From Desmodus rotundus (taxonomy: Eukaryota > Chordata > Mammalia > Chiroptera > Phyllostomidae), in contig NC_071389.1 of the NCBI RefSeq assembly GCF_022682495.2, forward strand, positions 175,026,056 to 175,090,055: 64,000 nt of DNA, in the 5' to 3' direction. Both the position numbers and the translations under genes were made by a program. Below the pieces are notes generated by a model. The model made no database searches, was not told the DNA's origin, and saw nothing but the letters and a program-made list of their open reading frames with translations. Shown piece by piece: positions 11,545-23,865 of this stretch (its first letter is position 1; the number at the start of each line of letters is the position of its first letter).

Positions 11545-11780
11545 GAGAGTAGTACAGCCTAGAAAACACGCTGTTGGATTTGACTCCCAAATCCGCACTT
11601 TATAAACTGTGGAGCTTGGCAACTTTGTCAAGTGGCTGAACTTTTCAATTTCCTCAACTATAAAAGGGATATAATAGTGCCCATCTCAGAGGATTGTTGT
11701 TAGGATTGAGTAAGTGATTACATGCAAGTTTATTACAACACCTCACGACATATAGTAAGTACTCAAGAATTAGGTATTGT
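11545..11780 (+). repeat. MIR SINE
   Basis: A nearly full-length MIR order is visible: 'gtggagcttggcaactttg', 'caatttcctcaactataaa', 'gatataatagtgcccatct', 'gaggattgttgttaggatt', then 'acatatagtaagtactca'. Confidence 0.65.
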
Positions 11781-11928
11781 AAGTTTTTGAGTAATGATCA
11801 TTTTAATTTGTAAGTTATTTAGTGAAACACACAATTTAAGCTATATTTACATTCAAGTGGTTTTCAGGAGTCAGAAAACTTATAAGACAAAAATTCTCTA
11901 TTGCTACTCAGCACCTGCCCCCCACCCC

Positions 11929-11960
11929 ATGCACACACACATTCTCTCTCTCTTTCTCTT
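11929..11960 (+). repeat. CA/CT simple repeat
   Basis: A short CA run passes into a CT-rich run (tctctctctctttctctt). Confidence 0.8.
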
Positions 11961-12791
11961 AAATTGAGTCTGGTTAATGTCAATTACAGCGTGATAACTG
12001 ATGATCATAACAATGCTTCTCATGGCTTATATCTTGGAAATCTTGGGAAAATAGCCAGAGATATGTTAATGTCATCAATAAATTACCACCCTTCAATTTG
12101 AAAGTGCTTCTGGTATGTTGTGGATAGCTTCTTAAGCCTAGGTAATATATAGGCCATTTGTGTTTAAAACAGAATTTAACATTACCCAGAACTTTTTGGT
12201 TGGCAGCTTGTCATTATAGTAGAAGTATCACTGTAGGCAAAACTTAATAATGTCTCAATTACTCAGAAACACTGATAAAACATGTAAAGCATGTGTGTGT
12301 GCACATATGGCAATATTGCACACATATGGCGGCATTACCATGGTCTTTTTTATTGGGGAATTCTTCTTCCTTTTGTCTAATTTTACCGTGCAGTTCTGTC
12401 TTCTGGTTGCTGGCTCAGGGAGCTTGCTTGTTGGCTAAGGGAGCTTTCTGGCTCAGTATGGTGTGCGCTGAGGGGCCGCTGCAAAGCCTGGAGCCACAAC
12501 TTCCCAGTTCCTGTCATCTTCTCTTGTCCCAGTAAGGCAAACATCTACTTCCACTGGCTAAGGGCAAAGCCCTACTACCATGACGTGTAAGACATAGATT
12601 TCTTTACTTGTGTGTGTCAGGCTGTAGTTTGATAGGCTCCAAGTAACGAAAGCAGTAAGATCTACCATACAACCTAGAATGTGCACTATATTTATTTAAA
12701 TGCTTCTTGGATTCATAGTGTTCAAATCTGTAGTAAGTGTGGGAGAGGCAGAGAGAAAAACAACTGAAATTTTAAATTTAGTTTTATAGCT

Positions 12792-13020
12792 AACATTCTC
12801 ATTTTATTTTTTAATTAATTAATTAACTAATATTTAGAGAGAGGGGAATGGAGGGAGAAAGAGAGGGAGAGAAACATTGCCTCTCACACTTCCCCCACTG
12901 AGGATCCAGCCTGCAACCCAGGCATGTGCCCTAGCCTGGGAATCGAACCGGTGACCTTTTGGTTTGCAGGCCGGTACTCAATCCACTAAGCCACACCAGC
13001 CAGGCCAACATTCTCATTTT
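12792..13020 (-). mobile_element. VES SINE with 14-bp target-site duplication
   Basis: This is a tRNA-derived SINE of the bat VES type in minus orientation, with body 12806-13006. A perfect direct repeat, aacattctcatttt, flanks it at 12792-12805 and 13007-13020. Read on the minus strand, the A box is tggcttagtgg (complement at 12983-12993) and the B box is ggttcgattcc (complement at 12939-12949). The AT-rich tail appears on the left as ttattttttaattaattaa. The intact duplication and boxes mark a fairly recent insertion. The open frame 12931-13116 on the minus strand is incidental. Confidence 0.92.
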
Positions 13021-13365
13021 GGAATTGAAATGTGTGCCATAGCTAAATATATTTCTTGAAAGGGCTAGTCTCAAAGTTAATTGAGTAATGTTATCCTCTA
13101 ATTCAAAGGCACTCATCCGGGAAGGCTTAAGTTCACAGATTCAGATCGCTAAGCTAGAAATTGGGTGCCAAAGACAAATGAGCTTGTGAAATTCTTTTTC
13201 CTTGACACAAAGAGGGGGGATTTACTTTTTCCTCCTTTTCCTTGTTCTTGCTTGCTTTCCCTCTCTCTCTGTAATCTAAAATGTTTTGAAGGCTATTTTT
13301 CTCTTATTTTCAAGTGGAAGAGGGACAATTTTGCCTTTAAACATGGCTTGCAAACACTGCTTTAA

Positions 13366-13416
13366 CATATATATATATATATATATGTGCATATATATAT
13401 ATATATATATATATGT
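13366..13416. repeat. AT dinucleotide repeat, interrupted
   Basis: Two AT tracts are separated by gtgc. The sequence is self-complementary and could form a hairpin or cruciform. The surrounding frame (13286-13564) reads as Ile/Tyr repeats and is not coding. Confidence 0.93.
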
Positions 13417-16400
13417 ACTTTTTGGCTGGAGTACGTTTATGAGATCTTATATATTCTCATATACATCAAGTATAAACAATATCAATACCATCTTGGATAG
13501 ATCCATTTCCTTATGCTATGGAACCAGGCTTTATGTCTTAGAAATGTTTCTCTATTTTCAGTAGCTATAAACCGTTTTGCTCCCTTCACTCTGACTTAAT
13601 GGTGTAGTATGATGCTTCTTGAACATTGTTTTCAAAGTACTTCTAAAAGAAGAAGAGGAAAAATCTAGGGTGTTGGGGGTATGTAAGCATCTCATTAAAA
13701 TCATGTAATTATTTTGCAAGCCTTATTAATGATATAAAATGTATACAAAATTTAATATTAATCCATAAAATCTCTATGTCTGTGTGTATGTAAGAGTGAT
13801 TTCCCCCCCCGAACCAGTGGCTAAAGTGGACGCTTCAGGAAGGTATAGCAGGTTGGTCTGTGACTTCGGTGACACCGAGGCTCAGGACCCCTCTGAGGAC
13901 CACATTGTAGGAAATAGCCTCAGGTTGGCTCGTCACGTAAGTGGGGGCACCAGCAACAGTCCTGTACTTTTCCTGCGGTTGGTCGGTCCCAAACGGCTCA
14001 TCAAGTTCTTGGTCATTCTTGTTCTAAGCTCATATAAGTAATCCTAATGCTAAATTTTATTTAAAATTTTGTCTAGGTAAAAAGAGGGACAGATTATGTT
14101 TCAAGTGGGTGCAGAACTTCCACAGCTTCTAGAAGCATGTGTGTGAGAGAAAGCAAGAAAGCCTTCCTAGATGGTTGTGGAAACTGAAGGATTAGCAGAA
14201 ATGAGGTCCATTCGTTCCTTGTGTAGTTGGTGGTGAGAGGAATAATTGTTTTTTTAAAGGACCGGACCAAAGGGAGGAAGGTGGCACTCAGACAAGATTG
14301 GATGGGGCTAGAAAAGTAGCCATTCCATTGTCACAAGATATGGTGATATAGTTGGTTATTGAGGCATCCAAGTGTTTAACCTTTCTTTACCTGCAAAGGC
14401 AGAAAAGCAAAAAGACACGAACAGCCCAGGTGAGTTCGTTTTCATTTGTTTCTTCCACCTCAGGAGGAATAAAAGAGTGTTTTCAAATTGCAGGTGTATC
14501 CTTTGGCTTTGTGTAAAAGTCAGACTTCTGTGCAAGTCAAAGTCACGCTGACCTTTTTTGCATGCCCAGGAAGTAAAGCAAATGGGAGGAAGGGTGCTTC
14601 TATGGGCTTAGAAAGAAAGTAAACAAAAGGGAGAAAGTGAAAGAAAAATGAAGATCACCAGAATCAGTTATTTATTGGTGGGTTGTTATACATTTTGTAG
14701 GTTGGCAATGAACAATTCTTAGGCTATTCTGTTAAGAAAAATATAATTATGGAGGAAACAATCCTGGAAAAAGAACAAAACAAAATCAAGGACTGTTTTT
14801 CAACACCAAAAAGGACATATCTCTGCCCCTGCTATTTTTCTATTGGAATACATTATTCAAATTCATTGTCCTTTATTTGTAACTGATGACTAATTTATTC
14901 ATTGCAATATTTTCCTGTAGTTAATAATCAGTCCTCATTCGGTTCCATTTTGATCTTGACTTGTTTTCTTGGCAACTGACAAGGACTAATTTTGAGGGAA
15001 GGGAGTGAAGGGAATTGTAAATCATCCTTGTAATTCCCCTTTTTATTCCTGGTATTTTTCCAACTTATGGGTTTGGGGAAATGAGCCAAATTTTCAAGGT
15101 GGTACTGGCCTGGAAGCCAACATTCCAGTGCAAACGCACCTCTGTTGCTACAGCTGCCTTTGAAAATTGATGTGGTTTCAGAAAAACAGCCATAATTTCT
15201 TCCATTTCATTAGAAAGGAAAGTAGTTACATTACAAAGGAAAGGCGGTCTGAAATACATATAGTTGAAGCACGAATATGTGTACGATATGAGAGAAATAG
15301 ATCTGCGTGCGTATGTATGTGTATGAGAAGAGAGGTCCTCACCTAGATCGCCCACCTTCTTGGTGCCAGCGCCAAGTCTGGAATCCCTGTTTATGACTCT
15401 ATGAACACTTGCAACTTTGCTACTAAATGTTGTCCTTTTGTATCACTCTATTCTTTTCCACATCCTTTCGAATACCTTATGTTAGGAAAGGAGATGATCA
15501 TTAGAATTTTATAATATGAACCTTATAAAACTGATGAGTTTTGTTTTTATTAAAAAAATTTCCAGTAATCAATAAATGAACCAAGGCATGGCAAAGCTCC
15601 TTGGGCCTGCTAGGTGTGTTGCCCGCCAGCACAGCTGAGACCCTCAGCGACCTGTCTATGTAAGAGAGTTCCCCTGCCATGCAATGTTCCATTTCTTATG
15701 GCTGTGAATCAAGTGTAAGGAAGCCGACGAATCGTGTTCTTGAGAATAACTTCCTCATTATCAAAAAAGAATATGCTGTGTATGTCCTGTCAATATTATG
15801 TAACCATTTTTTAAAGAAGTACCCACTGTCCTGACTGGAAAAAGTAGGGTTAGAACTTTAGCTTCATCTCAATCATGTCTCTTTCCATTCATCTATCAAC
15901 TGACATATTCATTTGCTTATTTATGTGTTGATTTACACGGATGCAGGTAGGATAGGCTTTGAAGGTACTTTGGAAAATTACAGGTGTGATACAAATGTGG
16001 TCTTCATACTCTGACGTCCTTGTTGTGGAAATTCATATGCAGTTTCCTGCCATGTTTCTTGACATTTCTGTCTAGAAAAGCAACGTGGGGAGTTCTCTTG
16101 CCATTTATCGCTGGAGGCCAGAGGGACATGCTCAGTCCAGCAGTCGGCTGTGAGCGTCCTTCCACTGAGAACATAACATTACAGATTATCCAGGGGTTGT
16201 AGTTTCTGGGCTTTGTAATCTGACCTTTCAAATATGTAAAATGAATAGATATTGAGGCAGGGATTTTTTTTTTAGGATCAGTAGATAAGAGTCTAAACTA
16301 GGAGAAAGTAGCATGGCATGTTATAGAATTGTTGGATAAACCAATGTTATCCTTATTAAAAAGTTAAAGCTTTAAAACATTTAAATATTTTTGATAGAAA

Positions 16401-16465
16401 TATTTCTCAAATAATATGTAAGTATGTATCTGTGTATTTCCCTATAATCTTAAAATATGTTTGTG
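13417..16465. other. Intronic sequence, no gene or clear repeat recognised
   Basis: This is mostly AT-rich single-copy-looking sequence. One GC-richer patch at 13805-14035 keeps an open frame of 85 codons and begins with a nine-C run. Its product is not a family I recognise. Smaller open frames at 15065-15355 (minus) and 16004-16231 (minus) also look incidental. Confidence 0.4.
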
Positions 16466-16469
16466 TATT

Positions 16470-16645
16470 TATTTATTCAGTCATTCAACTAGTACCTGTT
16501 GAGCACCAACTTTGTGTCCTCAGATAGCCAGCAATAGTACACATTTCACACACATCCCAAAAAGGCAGAGCGGCAGCTATTTCTGCTTATCTCTATATCC
16601 CCAGTAATTGACTCAGACTAGATCCTCAGTAAAATAAGTAAATTG
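16470..16645 (+). repeat. Old LINE-type (L2-like) fragment
   Basis: 'ttcagtcattcaactagtacctgttgagcac' followed by 'tatctctatatccccagtaat' and 'gatcctcagtaaaataa' resembles the ends of L2-type and related mammalian repeats. It is strongly diverged. Confidence 0.35.
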
Positions 16646-16799
16646 AGTTAGACTATGCAGTCTATACATGTTTTATGATTTTATTAACAGACATGGATGC
16701 CCTATTATAACCAAAGTGGTTTTCTTGCCTTCACTTGAATATCTCCAGTGACTGGAACTCACCATGACTGGAGGTAGACCATTCCACCCTTGGACAACT

Positions 16800-17205
16800 G
16801 TTTCAGTCCCAGTCCTCCAGAGGAACAGGACCAAGAGGACACACACACTCACACTCTCTCTCTCTCTCTCTCATCTATCTATCTACTTATCTATCCCTCG
16901 TCTATCTGTCAGGGCTGGCTAGACTGAACTGTGGAGAAGCTGGCAGGCTGGAAACCCAGGCAGCAGTGAACGTTACAATCTTAAGGCAAAATGTCTTTTA
17001 CTCTGAGAAATCTCAGGTTTTGCACTAAAGGCCTTCCAGTAACTGGATGCGTCCCACCCACATTATTAAGGCTAATCTTCTTTACTTAATGTCAACTGAT
17101 TATAGATGTTACCACATCTACAAAATACCTTCGCACTAACCCCTGCATTAATGTTTGATTAAGTAACTGCGTGAGAGCCCAGCCAAATTGGCATGGAAAA
17201 CAGTC
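16800..17205 (+). repeat. Ancient mammalian interspersed repeat with internal microsatellite
   Basis: The order matches a common mammalian repeat: 'cagtcctccagaggaacagga', 'gctggcaggctggaaaccca', 'cactaaaggccttccagta', 'gatgcgtcccacccacatt', 'aaggctaatcttctttactt', 'ctacaaaataccttcgcac', ending near 'gccaaattggcatg'. An AC/CT/ATCT simple repeat has grown inside it at 16840-16905. I recognise the consensus but do not assign the family (LTR or DNA element). Confidence 0.5.
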
Positions 17206-18429
17206 ACAACTCTTCCTGTTTGTTACTCTACCTTTTTTTGGAACCAAAGACTGTTCATTAATTTTTACTTACTGACTTTAGTCTAATGCCTTAGAGTTAA
17301 CAGGGAGCACTTTACATTTCTCTTTCTTATGACAGCCCTTAACATCTTTGCAGATAGCTAGCACACCTCAACCCATGCTTGCGTTTTCTCATCCATAGTC
17401 AGGCGTAATCATAGTCACCAAACTGCCCTGCAGAGGCCATGGTTTGTAGTCACAGCGCCATCCTCACCATCCCCCCGCCCCCCGCCTCACACTCCATAAA
17501 GTGTGGAGCCTCCATACGAATGCAGACGTTTCAGATATGGGATGCCCATTCTGGCCAGAGCACAACTGTGGCTTTGCTCTTAGATCCTTTGCTGCTAAGA
17601 CATCCCAGAGTCACTGTTGCTTACAGAGTGACAGGGGAGGTGGTGGCTGCTGCTGGGGAGTTTACTGCAAATGAGTCTTCATAAAAAAAATTTTTTTAAA
17701 AAAGGCTGTCGTTGAGTCACGTCTTTTCAAACCTAAACCTGAGTATGTGTATTTTAATCCAGGTGTAAAGTGTATTTTCACCCTGTAACCACTGTTCTGT
17801 TTGATTTAATATATCCTCTGGCTTGTCAGGGGCCTTTTCGATCCAACATAGGTATCATCCTTCCCCACTTTCTGCCATCTAGAAATATGTTGGTTCGGGA
17901 ACAGTATAGGCCCTTGCTGCTCTTATTGAAACAGAATTTTCCACTTTGGTATTATTTAGCTCATTGAAATGATGAAGAATCCCAGTGAGGTTTGGGGATA
18001 ATAAAGCTAGAAAAGAAAAACAAAGGTCTTTGGCTCCTGATGTGGGGGCATTAACATCATATCATATTACTTCTATATTCATTAAATAAGCTCTGTTTAG
18101 ATTTGCCATACAAAGGGTGATCTGGGAGGAAACCTTACAGTTATAATCCCTTGTTTAATATTTATTTAACATTTGCTATTTCTGCCTCACATTCTTGTCT
18201 TAGGACTCAAGGTACATTGCTGTGTAAAGTGCATAAGAGTGATTAAATTTGGTTGGCCCAAGTATCTGTTCTATACATAAATTCATCTTCCAGAGACTCA
18301 TTCCAAGATATGGATGTATACTGTTGTTCTAGAATGGCTGACTCTATGTGATTTGGGACTGCTGATGTAATCAGAGCTAAGTGCAGAAAGGGTTTTTTCT
18401 TCATTGGGTTCTACTGGTAGATATCAAAC

Positions 18430-18605
18430 TTTAGCTTGCCTCAGAAGCACACAGAAGGCTTATTAAGGTATATGCTTGAAGACTTCATTCCCAGGGGTTC
18501 TGATTCACTAGGCCTGCAGAAGGGCCAGAAAATGTGTATTTCTAACAAGTTCCCAGATGATGCTTATGCTGCTAGTCTGGGGACCACGTTTTGGGAACCG
18601 TTGTT
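18430..18605 (+). mobile_element. MER5A-like hAT DNA transposon fragment
   Basis: The series 'ttctgattcactaggcctg', 'aatgtgtatttctaacaag', 'ttcccagatgatgcttatgc', 'ctagtctggggaccacgttt', 'gggaaccgttg' follows MER5A closely. It is a non-autonomous hAT-Charlie relic with no transposase. Confidence 0.62.
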
Positions 18606-18689
18606 CAGTTTGCTAAGTCCTCAATTTCCACCTGAAATAGGTGTTTTCAGCTTTGAGAAGGCCTATAGCTTTTTGTGAGTTGCATGTAG

Positions 18690-18850
18690 TGAACATGGAG
18701 TGCCAGGCACTGCCATGGATACTGGTGTAAACAAAACAGAGAAGCCCTCTGCCTCCATGAAGCTAATATTCTAATGGCAGTAGACTAAATAAACCAAAAA
18801 ATACTCTGCGAGGCAGAGAAAATGTGAAGCTTTTCTGTGGTCCCTAGAAT
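18690..18850 (+). repeat. Ancient mammalian interspersed repeat fragment
   Basis: 'gtgccaggcactgccatgg', 'actggtgtaaacaaaacag', 'ctgcctccatgaagctaat', 'attctaatggcagtagac' is the same old element as at 3455, 30120 and 32180. Family name not assigned. Confidence 0.48.
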
Positions 18851-18859
18851 TTTTCATTC

Positions 18860-20840
18860 ACATCTTGGTATGGTAAGTTTTGTTAAAAAAAAAAAAGTGT
18901 AAGCCTCAACGACTCGACATGCTGAGCTTTGGTAGTAAGATGACCCTTTGAGCTGTTCAGCAATAGTGCGGGTGAGTTGGCCTAAACCGCAGTATTAAGT
19001 GTCTGGGAGTTAAGCTCTAGTCTAAGACCATGGTACCAAACTTCCTGCTGAGAGAAGCTAAGCAGACCACATGGAAATTGAACCCATAACTTTAAGTTTA
19101 TTAACACCAAGCTCCATTGAGTCAAATTAAGGCTACTGTAGGAACCCAATTAAAGTAGGAGAGTTGTTCCTTCCGCAACATTTGGAAAAAGTGGTTTTAA
19201 GTTGCTCTTTGACAGTGGCATTTGTATAACTTACGCAATGGTTTTGTAGAAAGAACTGCAGCGTTAAGAAGATTTCATAAATTTCCACTATTTTGGGTAG
19301 AAAGATAACATCTCTTTCTGGATGATGCATTTCCTGTTTAAGTATTTTTAAAAATTCTCTTTTGTTTTATGCCATTGGGCAGTAACTTAAGAGGTGAAGC
19401 CAAAAACAAACAAACAAAAAAAAGGAGGAGTAAAATATTGTAAGTATTTGTCTGTCTGAAAAGTATTTGACTTTTTTTGTACCAAGAACCTCATAAATTA
19501 CAACCAAACCTAACAACGGGGCCAGCTCCATAGCCGCTTGGCAACACGTGTTGAGTTGGATGTTTTAAAGGAAGACTCAACCACACATGGTAGTATGAGT
19601 CATGGTTATCTGTTCCAATGCCTGGGACTGTATTTCCATTCAAATATTTTGTATCTTGAATGTGATTTTCTAGCAGTGTTCCAAAAGAGGTGAAATCAGG
19701 AACACAGTAACTGTACATTCAAGTTCGCAAGTCCCAAAATTAAACCTATTATTTCTTATGTCTCCCACTTACTAATTGGCAAATATGTATGAACATTCTC
19801 CTATATTTCCAAGTCTTCCACCCTTTCCATACTCCCACCAAATGCCCAGTACAATGTCAGCATTTGTGGATGAAGCCATTGGGCATGTATGACTTACAAT
19901 TAGACATCAGCCAGTGATAGATTTTATTTCAGCAGAATGCTTGATTTTTCTAAGTCAGTGTCTTGAAATATTTTTAGAAAAGTGTCAGAGTTGCAAGAAC
20001 AGTACAGAAAGTCCTTTTGTGCCCTTCACCTAGCTTCCCTCAACAATACATCTTTGTTACATAACCATAAAACATAATCAAAACCAGGAAATTGATTTGG
20101 ATGCAATGTCAGCTGTATAGCATGAATATAATTCAGGGTCAGTGTTAATTTGAAAAGACAGCTGGTGGGGGGCGGGTGATAGGGAAGGAGAACCTTCAAG
20201 AAAGCATGGAGTTCATCATGAGTTTTCAAAAGCTGAAGTCTGATAAGCTACTTGTTATCAGAAATGTCTATGTTGTGGTACGTGCAACTTAGCATCTTAG
20301 ATCATACATAAGACAACGTCCTGGCACTGGGCTCAGGCCCTAGATGCCGCAGGAAGCTGTGAGAGGAAGAAAACTCAGTGGGAACTACTTGGGAGACCTT
20401 GAAGGAGGCAGTGAAAATAAAATACTGCACTTTTAGTGGGATTATTATGGCGAGAAGTGGGATAACTTTCCCTCTTATGTTTTTTATTTTTCAAAATGTC
20501 CCTAATGTTGGAATTAGAAGGGGACAGGGACAACAGCTGCTAGAGGAAAGGGGTAGGAACTAAGTGATGGTTAGGAAGGGTGGAGAGCGTTTGGGGTCTT
20601 GTTCATTCAGCCACAGGGAAGGCCCTCTGGAAGCTTCCCGGAGCCAGCCCATCAGTCCTCATTTCCCTTCAGTGGTTTTTGGAGCCCAGTCTGACTCACT
20701 ATTTATTAACTGCGCGCATGGTGAGCTTACTTAACTTTGGTGTGCTGCAGTTTCCTCTCCAGTAAAATGCCGATGATATCCACCTTACAGTAGGGCTGTT
20801 GTGCACCAAAACCAAATGATATATAACAAAATTAGCAATT
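18860..20840. other. Intronic sequence, nothing recognised
   Basis: I see no gene, tRNA or clear transposon here. A 12-A run lies near 18886-18897, and a short AAAC-rich run near 19405-19425. Confidence 0.4.
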
Positions 20841-20849
20841 AAAATAATT

Positions 20850-21115
20850 AGCTAATGCTTATATCATTGAGTATAAGCCAACCACTGTTACAGGACTTGA
20901 CACATCTAAACTCATATAATCATCACAACATCTCTGTAAATTTGGCCCTATCTTATCCCTTCTTTACAGATAAGGAGCTTGAGGTCCAGAGACGTAAGTT
21001 AGTAACTTGCCCAGGGTCATACAAGTGGCGACAGGATTCCGGCAGAGCTGGGATTCAAATCCACACAGTTTGCCTCTGGTTTGTCTTGTTATCCACAACA
21101 CTCCCCAGACTTCCA
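20850..21115 (-). repeat. MIR SINE (minus orientation)
   Basis: In minus orientation the MIR order is clear: 'catataatcatcacaacatc', 'ctttacagataaggagctt', 'gaggtccagagacgtaagtt', 'aacttgcccagggtcataca', 'gcagagctgggattcaaat'. Confidence 0.65.
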
Positions 21116-22110
21116 ACTAAGTACTATGTACAATTGTAGGTGCTCAGCAAATGTTTTCTTTCCCTCTCCATCTCTTGGTTTTTCCCCCTTGTTACTCAGG
21201 AACATTCATATAGATGAATCAGTATCTATGAAAAGTACTTTACTTCCCTTGAACCATTACTAGAGAAAGTAAGGAACCAGAACAGAGGAAACTGATTAAA
21301 GTACTAAGAGATCTTAGAGCCTTATATTACATTTTAATCCGGCTCAATTTATCATAATATTTCTATTCCAAACTCTGCCTATGATTTCATGCAAAAACCT
21401 CTTCCTCAGCACTTGAGGCCCAGCAGTATGTGAAGGAGGAGGTAAAAGGGAGAAGGAAAGAATTTCTGAAGGAAGATCGAAGAACTTAACATTTAATATA
21501 TGAAAAATGTGAAGTTTGTTAAACATCCTCAGTGGAAAGGGAGGATACATTAGTAATTTGACCTGGAAGAGTCCCAAAAGCAAAACTCAGAAGCTTTTAA
21601 AAATGTGGAAGTCCTTGCATGTTAACATTAAGGACAATATATAATCAAGCCAAGCATTTAAAATGATGATATGTGTTAAAAATATTGGATTGCAGAGATT
21701 TTCTTCATTATTTATCACAATAGGAGGGTGTTTTTTTTTCCTTTATTGAAATACAAGATGTTCTTGTGAACCAAAGAATCTAGCTTCTACACAGGGCAAC
21801 ATGCCAGAGGCTTCAAACATTTTATGAGGGCAGATTGGGTAGGTTTGGATCCCATCAGATAACTAGAGATCTTTTATCTGCCATGAATAATTCATGATTA
21901 ATTATTGCTGGAGACTTGGAGGTCATTAAATATTGTTAAGGACTATGATACATCTTATAAATGCAAGGGACCATGGACATCACAGTTGATGATTGGTTTT
22001 GATTCCATAATTCATTATTCAAAATTATATTATGGTAGCACTATTTTGGATGAATAATTGGCACAAACAGACTTGATGGCAAAATGGAAGATTTCAATAT
22101 AGTTTTCCCA
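21116..22110. other. Intronic sequence, nothing recognised
   Basis: This is AT-rich, single-copy-looking DNA without a gene. The block 21860-22080 looks unlike any transposon I know and would be a fair place to test for conservation, but nothing in the sequence itself shows function. Confidence 0.35.
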
Positions 22111-22114
22111 GGTC

Positions 22115-22265
22115 TTTTTTTTTTTTTAGAGTCAGTGAAAAGAAGGTTTTATTCAGTATAAATTAAGACATTCCTCAAACCCACCATCATGAGAAAACAT
22201 GACCTTTTGATTAAAAGAACCACATCTTGTAAATGTGTTTTATTTAGGTATCATGAAACAAAGGT
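22115..22265 (-). pseudogene. Possible processed retrocopy, 3' end only
   Basis: A 13-T run (22115-22127) precedes TTTATT (22148-22153). Read on the minus strand this is AATAAA followed 20 nt later by poly(A), the structure of a retrotransposed mRNA end. The sequence upstream on that strand matches no gene or repeat I recognise, and no target-site duplication was found. The right boundary is arbitrary. A chance poly(T) tract is the alternative. Confidence 0.33.
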
Positions 22266-22734
22266 TTTTAAATTATCTTTTGGTTATGAAATGTAGCATT
22301 ACCATAGTTAGTAAGTAAACACTTATATCTTATGTGGTCACCTCTAGAATATTCACTATAGTCTACCATACACCTTTGTCTGTCTGCTCAGTTAGGTTGA
22401 TGGTAAGTCCTGTATACTTTGTGCTGAGTTCCAGTATCATTCACACTATTAATAACTTTTATTTCTAACACGTTCTGATTTGAATGACCTAGAGTTAATT
22501 TGTAGAGTAATTAATTTTATTACAGTGAAAGGGTTTTGTTTTATTGAGGAACAAAGGCAAACAAAAATGAAGAAATTTCCAAGAAATACCAAGTTTATTT
22601 TAATCTTGGAATGCTTTTTATATGAAGATAAAGACAGAAACAAACTGAATTCTTCAAGCTCCACACTTTGAAAGTACTGGGCCAGCTATTAGGTTACATT
22701 AGGTAATTTTTAAATATCCACTGTAATTTCATGG

Positions 22735-22771
22735 ATGTGTATGTGTGCGTGTGTGCATGTGCGTGTGTGTG
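22735..22771 (+). repeat. GT-rich simple repeat
   Basis: This is an impure GT repeat with AT, GC and CAT interruptions. Confidence 0.85.
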
Positions 22772-23369
22772 CTGGCTAAGAGTGCTGCTCCAGAAAACCA
22801 GACCCTAAACCAGCTATGAATGGTAGTGTTTTCTGTGTTCTCAACACATGGAAACATTTAAGATACTAGTGGGCTCCATAGTTAGTCTCCATTTAGTCTT
22901 GTGTTTAACTTTTTATTCCAAAGTGTAGTTTAGAATAGGGGAATATGAGAAAAACACGCGACTAGTTCTATGGTGGGAGTCAGACTCGCATTCAGAGTGA
23001 GAGGAGCGATGGGAACAGCAGATACGCGGGGCAGGCAGGAATAAAAGCGCGCGTGGTCTTTTCAATAAAACACTGCTCGCGGTGCCCTTACCAAGAGGAA
23101 GCATTTGGTAAAATGTGTAGACCATAGAAACCACAAGTGAATTATTTCAAAACACTTGCATTAGAAAAAGTCTACCTCCTGTTGTCCCCCCGAGCCTCAC
23201 CCATCGCGGATTTACACGAGGTGGAGAGTGAGGTTTGGGACTTTAGAGCTGATGAGGTTTAGACAAGATGTTGACCTTTGAGTAGACCCTGGAATGGGTT
23301 GAGAATACTGAGGATTTATGATTACATGAGTGTATTTGCATGTGGAATCCCCTCTGGAGGCCAGAGAGA

Positions 23370-23865
23370 GGAATGTGATGGGCAGAATAAATTATTCCAA
23401 AGATATTCGTGTTCTAGGTTTCAGAACTTTTGAATATGTTACCTTACATGGCAAAAAAAAAAAAAAGACTTTACATATGTGATTGAAGTTATGAACCTTG
23501 AGATGGGGAGATTATCCTAGATTATCCAGATGAGTCCAACCTAATCACGATTCCCTAACTTTGAAGAAGCCTTCCCAGGCGAGGTCGGAGACTGAGATCA
23601 GATTTGACTAAGAAGGAATGGTTGCAGAGATACGATGTTGCTGGCTTTCAGGGCAGAGGAGGGGACCAGGAGCCAGGAACTGTGAGTCTACTCTGGAAGG
23701 TGGGGCAGGCGGGGGAATGGATGCTCTCCTAAAGCCAGAAAGGCCCTGCTGGGCTGTGTCAGACTTCTAACCTACAGAAGTGGGAGGTGGTAAGTTTGTG
23801 TTGTTTCAGGGCATGAAATTTGTGATAATTTGGATTCTTATGCATAAAAATTGAGTGTGGTTCCA
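23370..23865 (+). mobile_element. LTR-like fragment (MaLR/MLT1-type)
   Basis: The sequence follows a remembered MaLR-type consensus: 'gaatatgttaccttacatgg', a poly(A)-interrupted 'gactttacatatgtgattga', 'cttgagatggggagattatc', 'tgctggctttcagggcaga', 'acttctaacctacagaagt', 'gtttgtgttgtttcagggc'. It is a solo relic without internal genes. The exact family is uncertain. Confidence 0.5.

Noticed and set aside
12806..13006. Possible tRNA gene from the A and B boxes
   Set aside because: The boxes belong to a tRNA-derived SINE with an A/T-rich tail and target duplication; a cloverleaf is not preserved.
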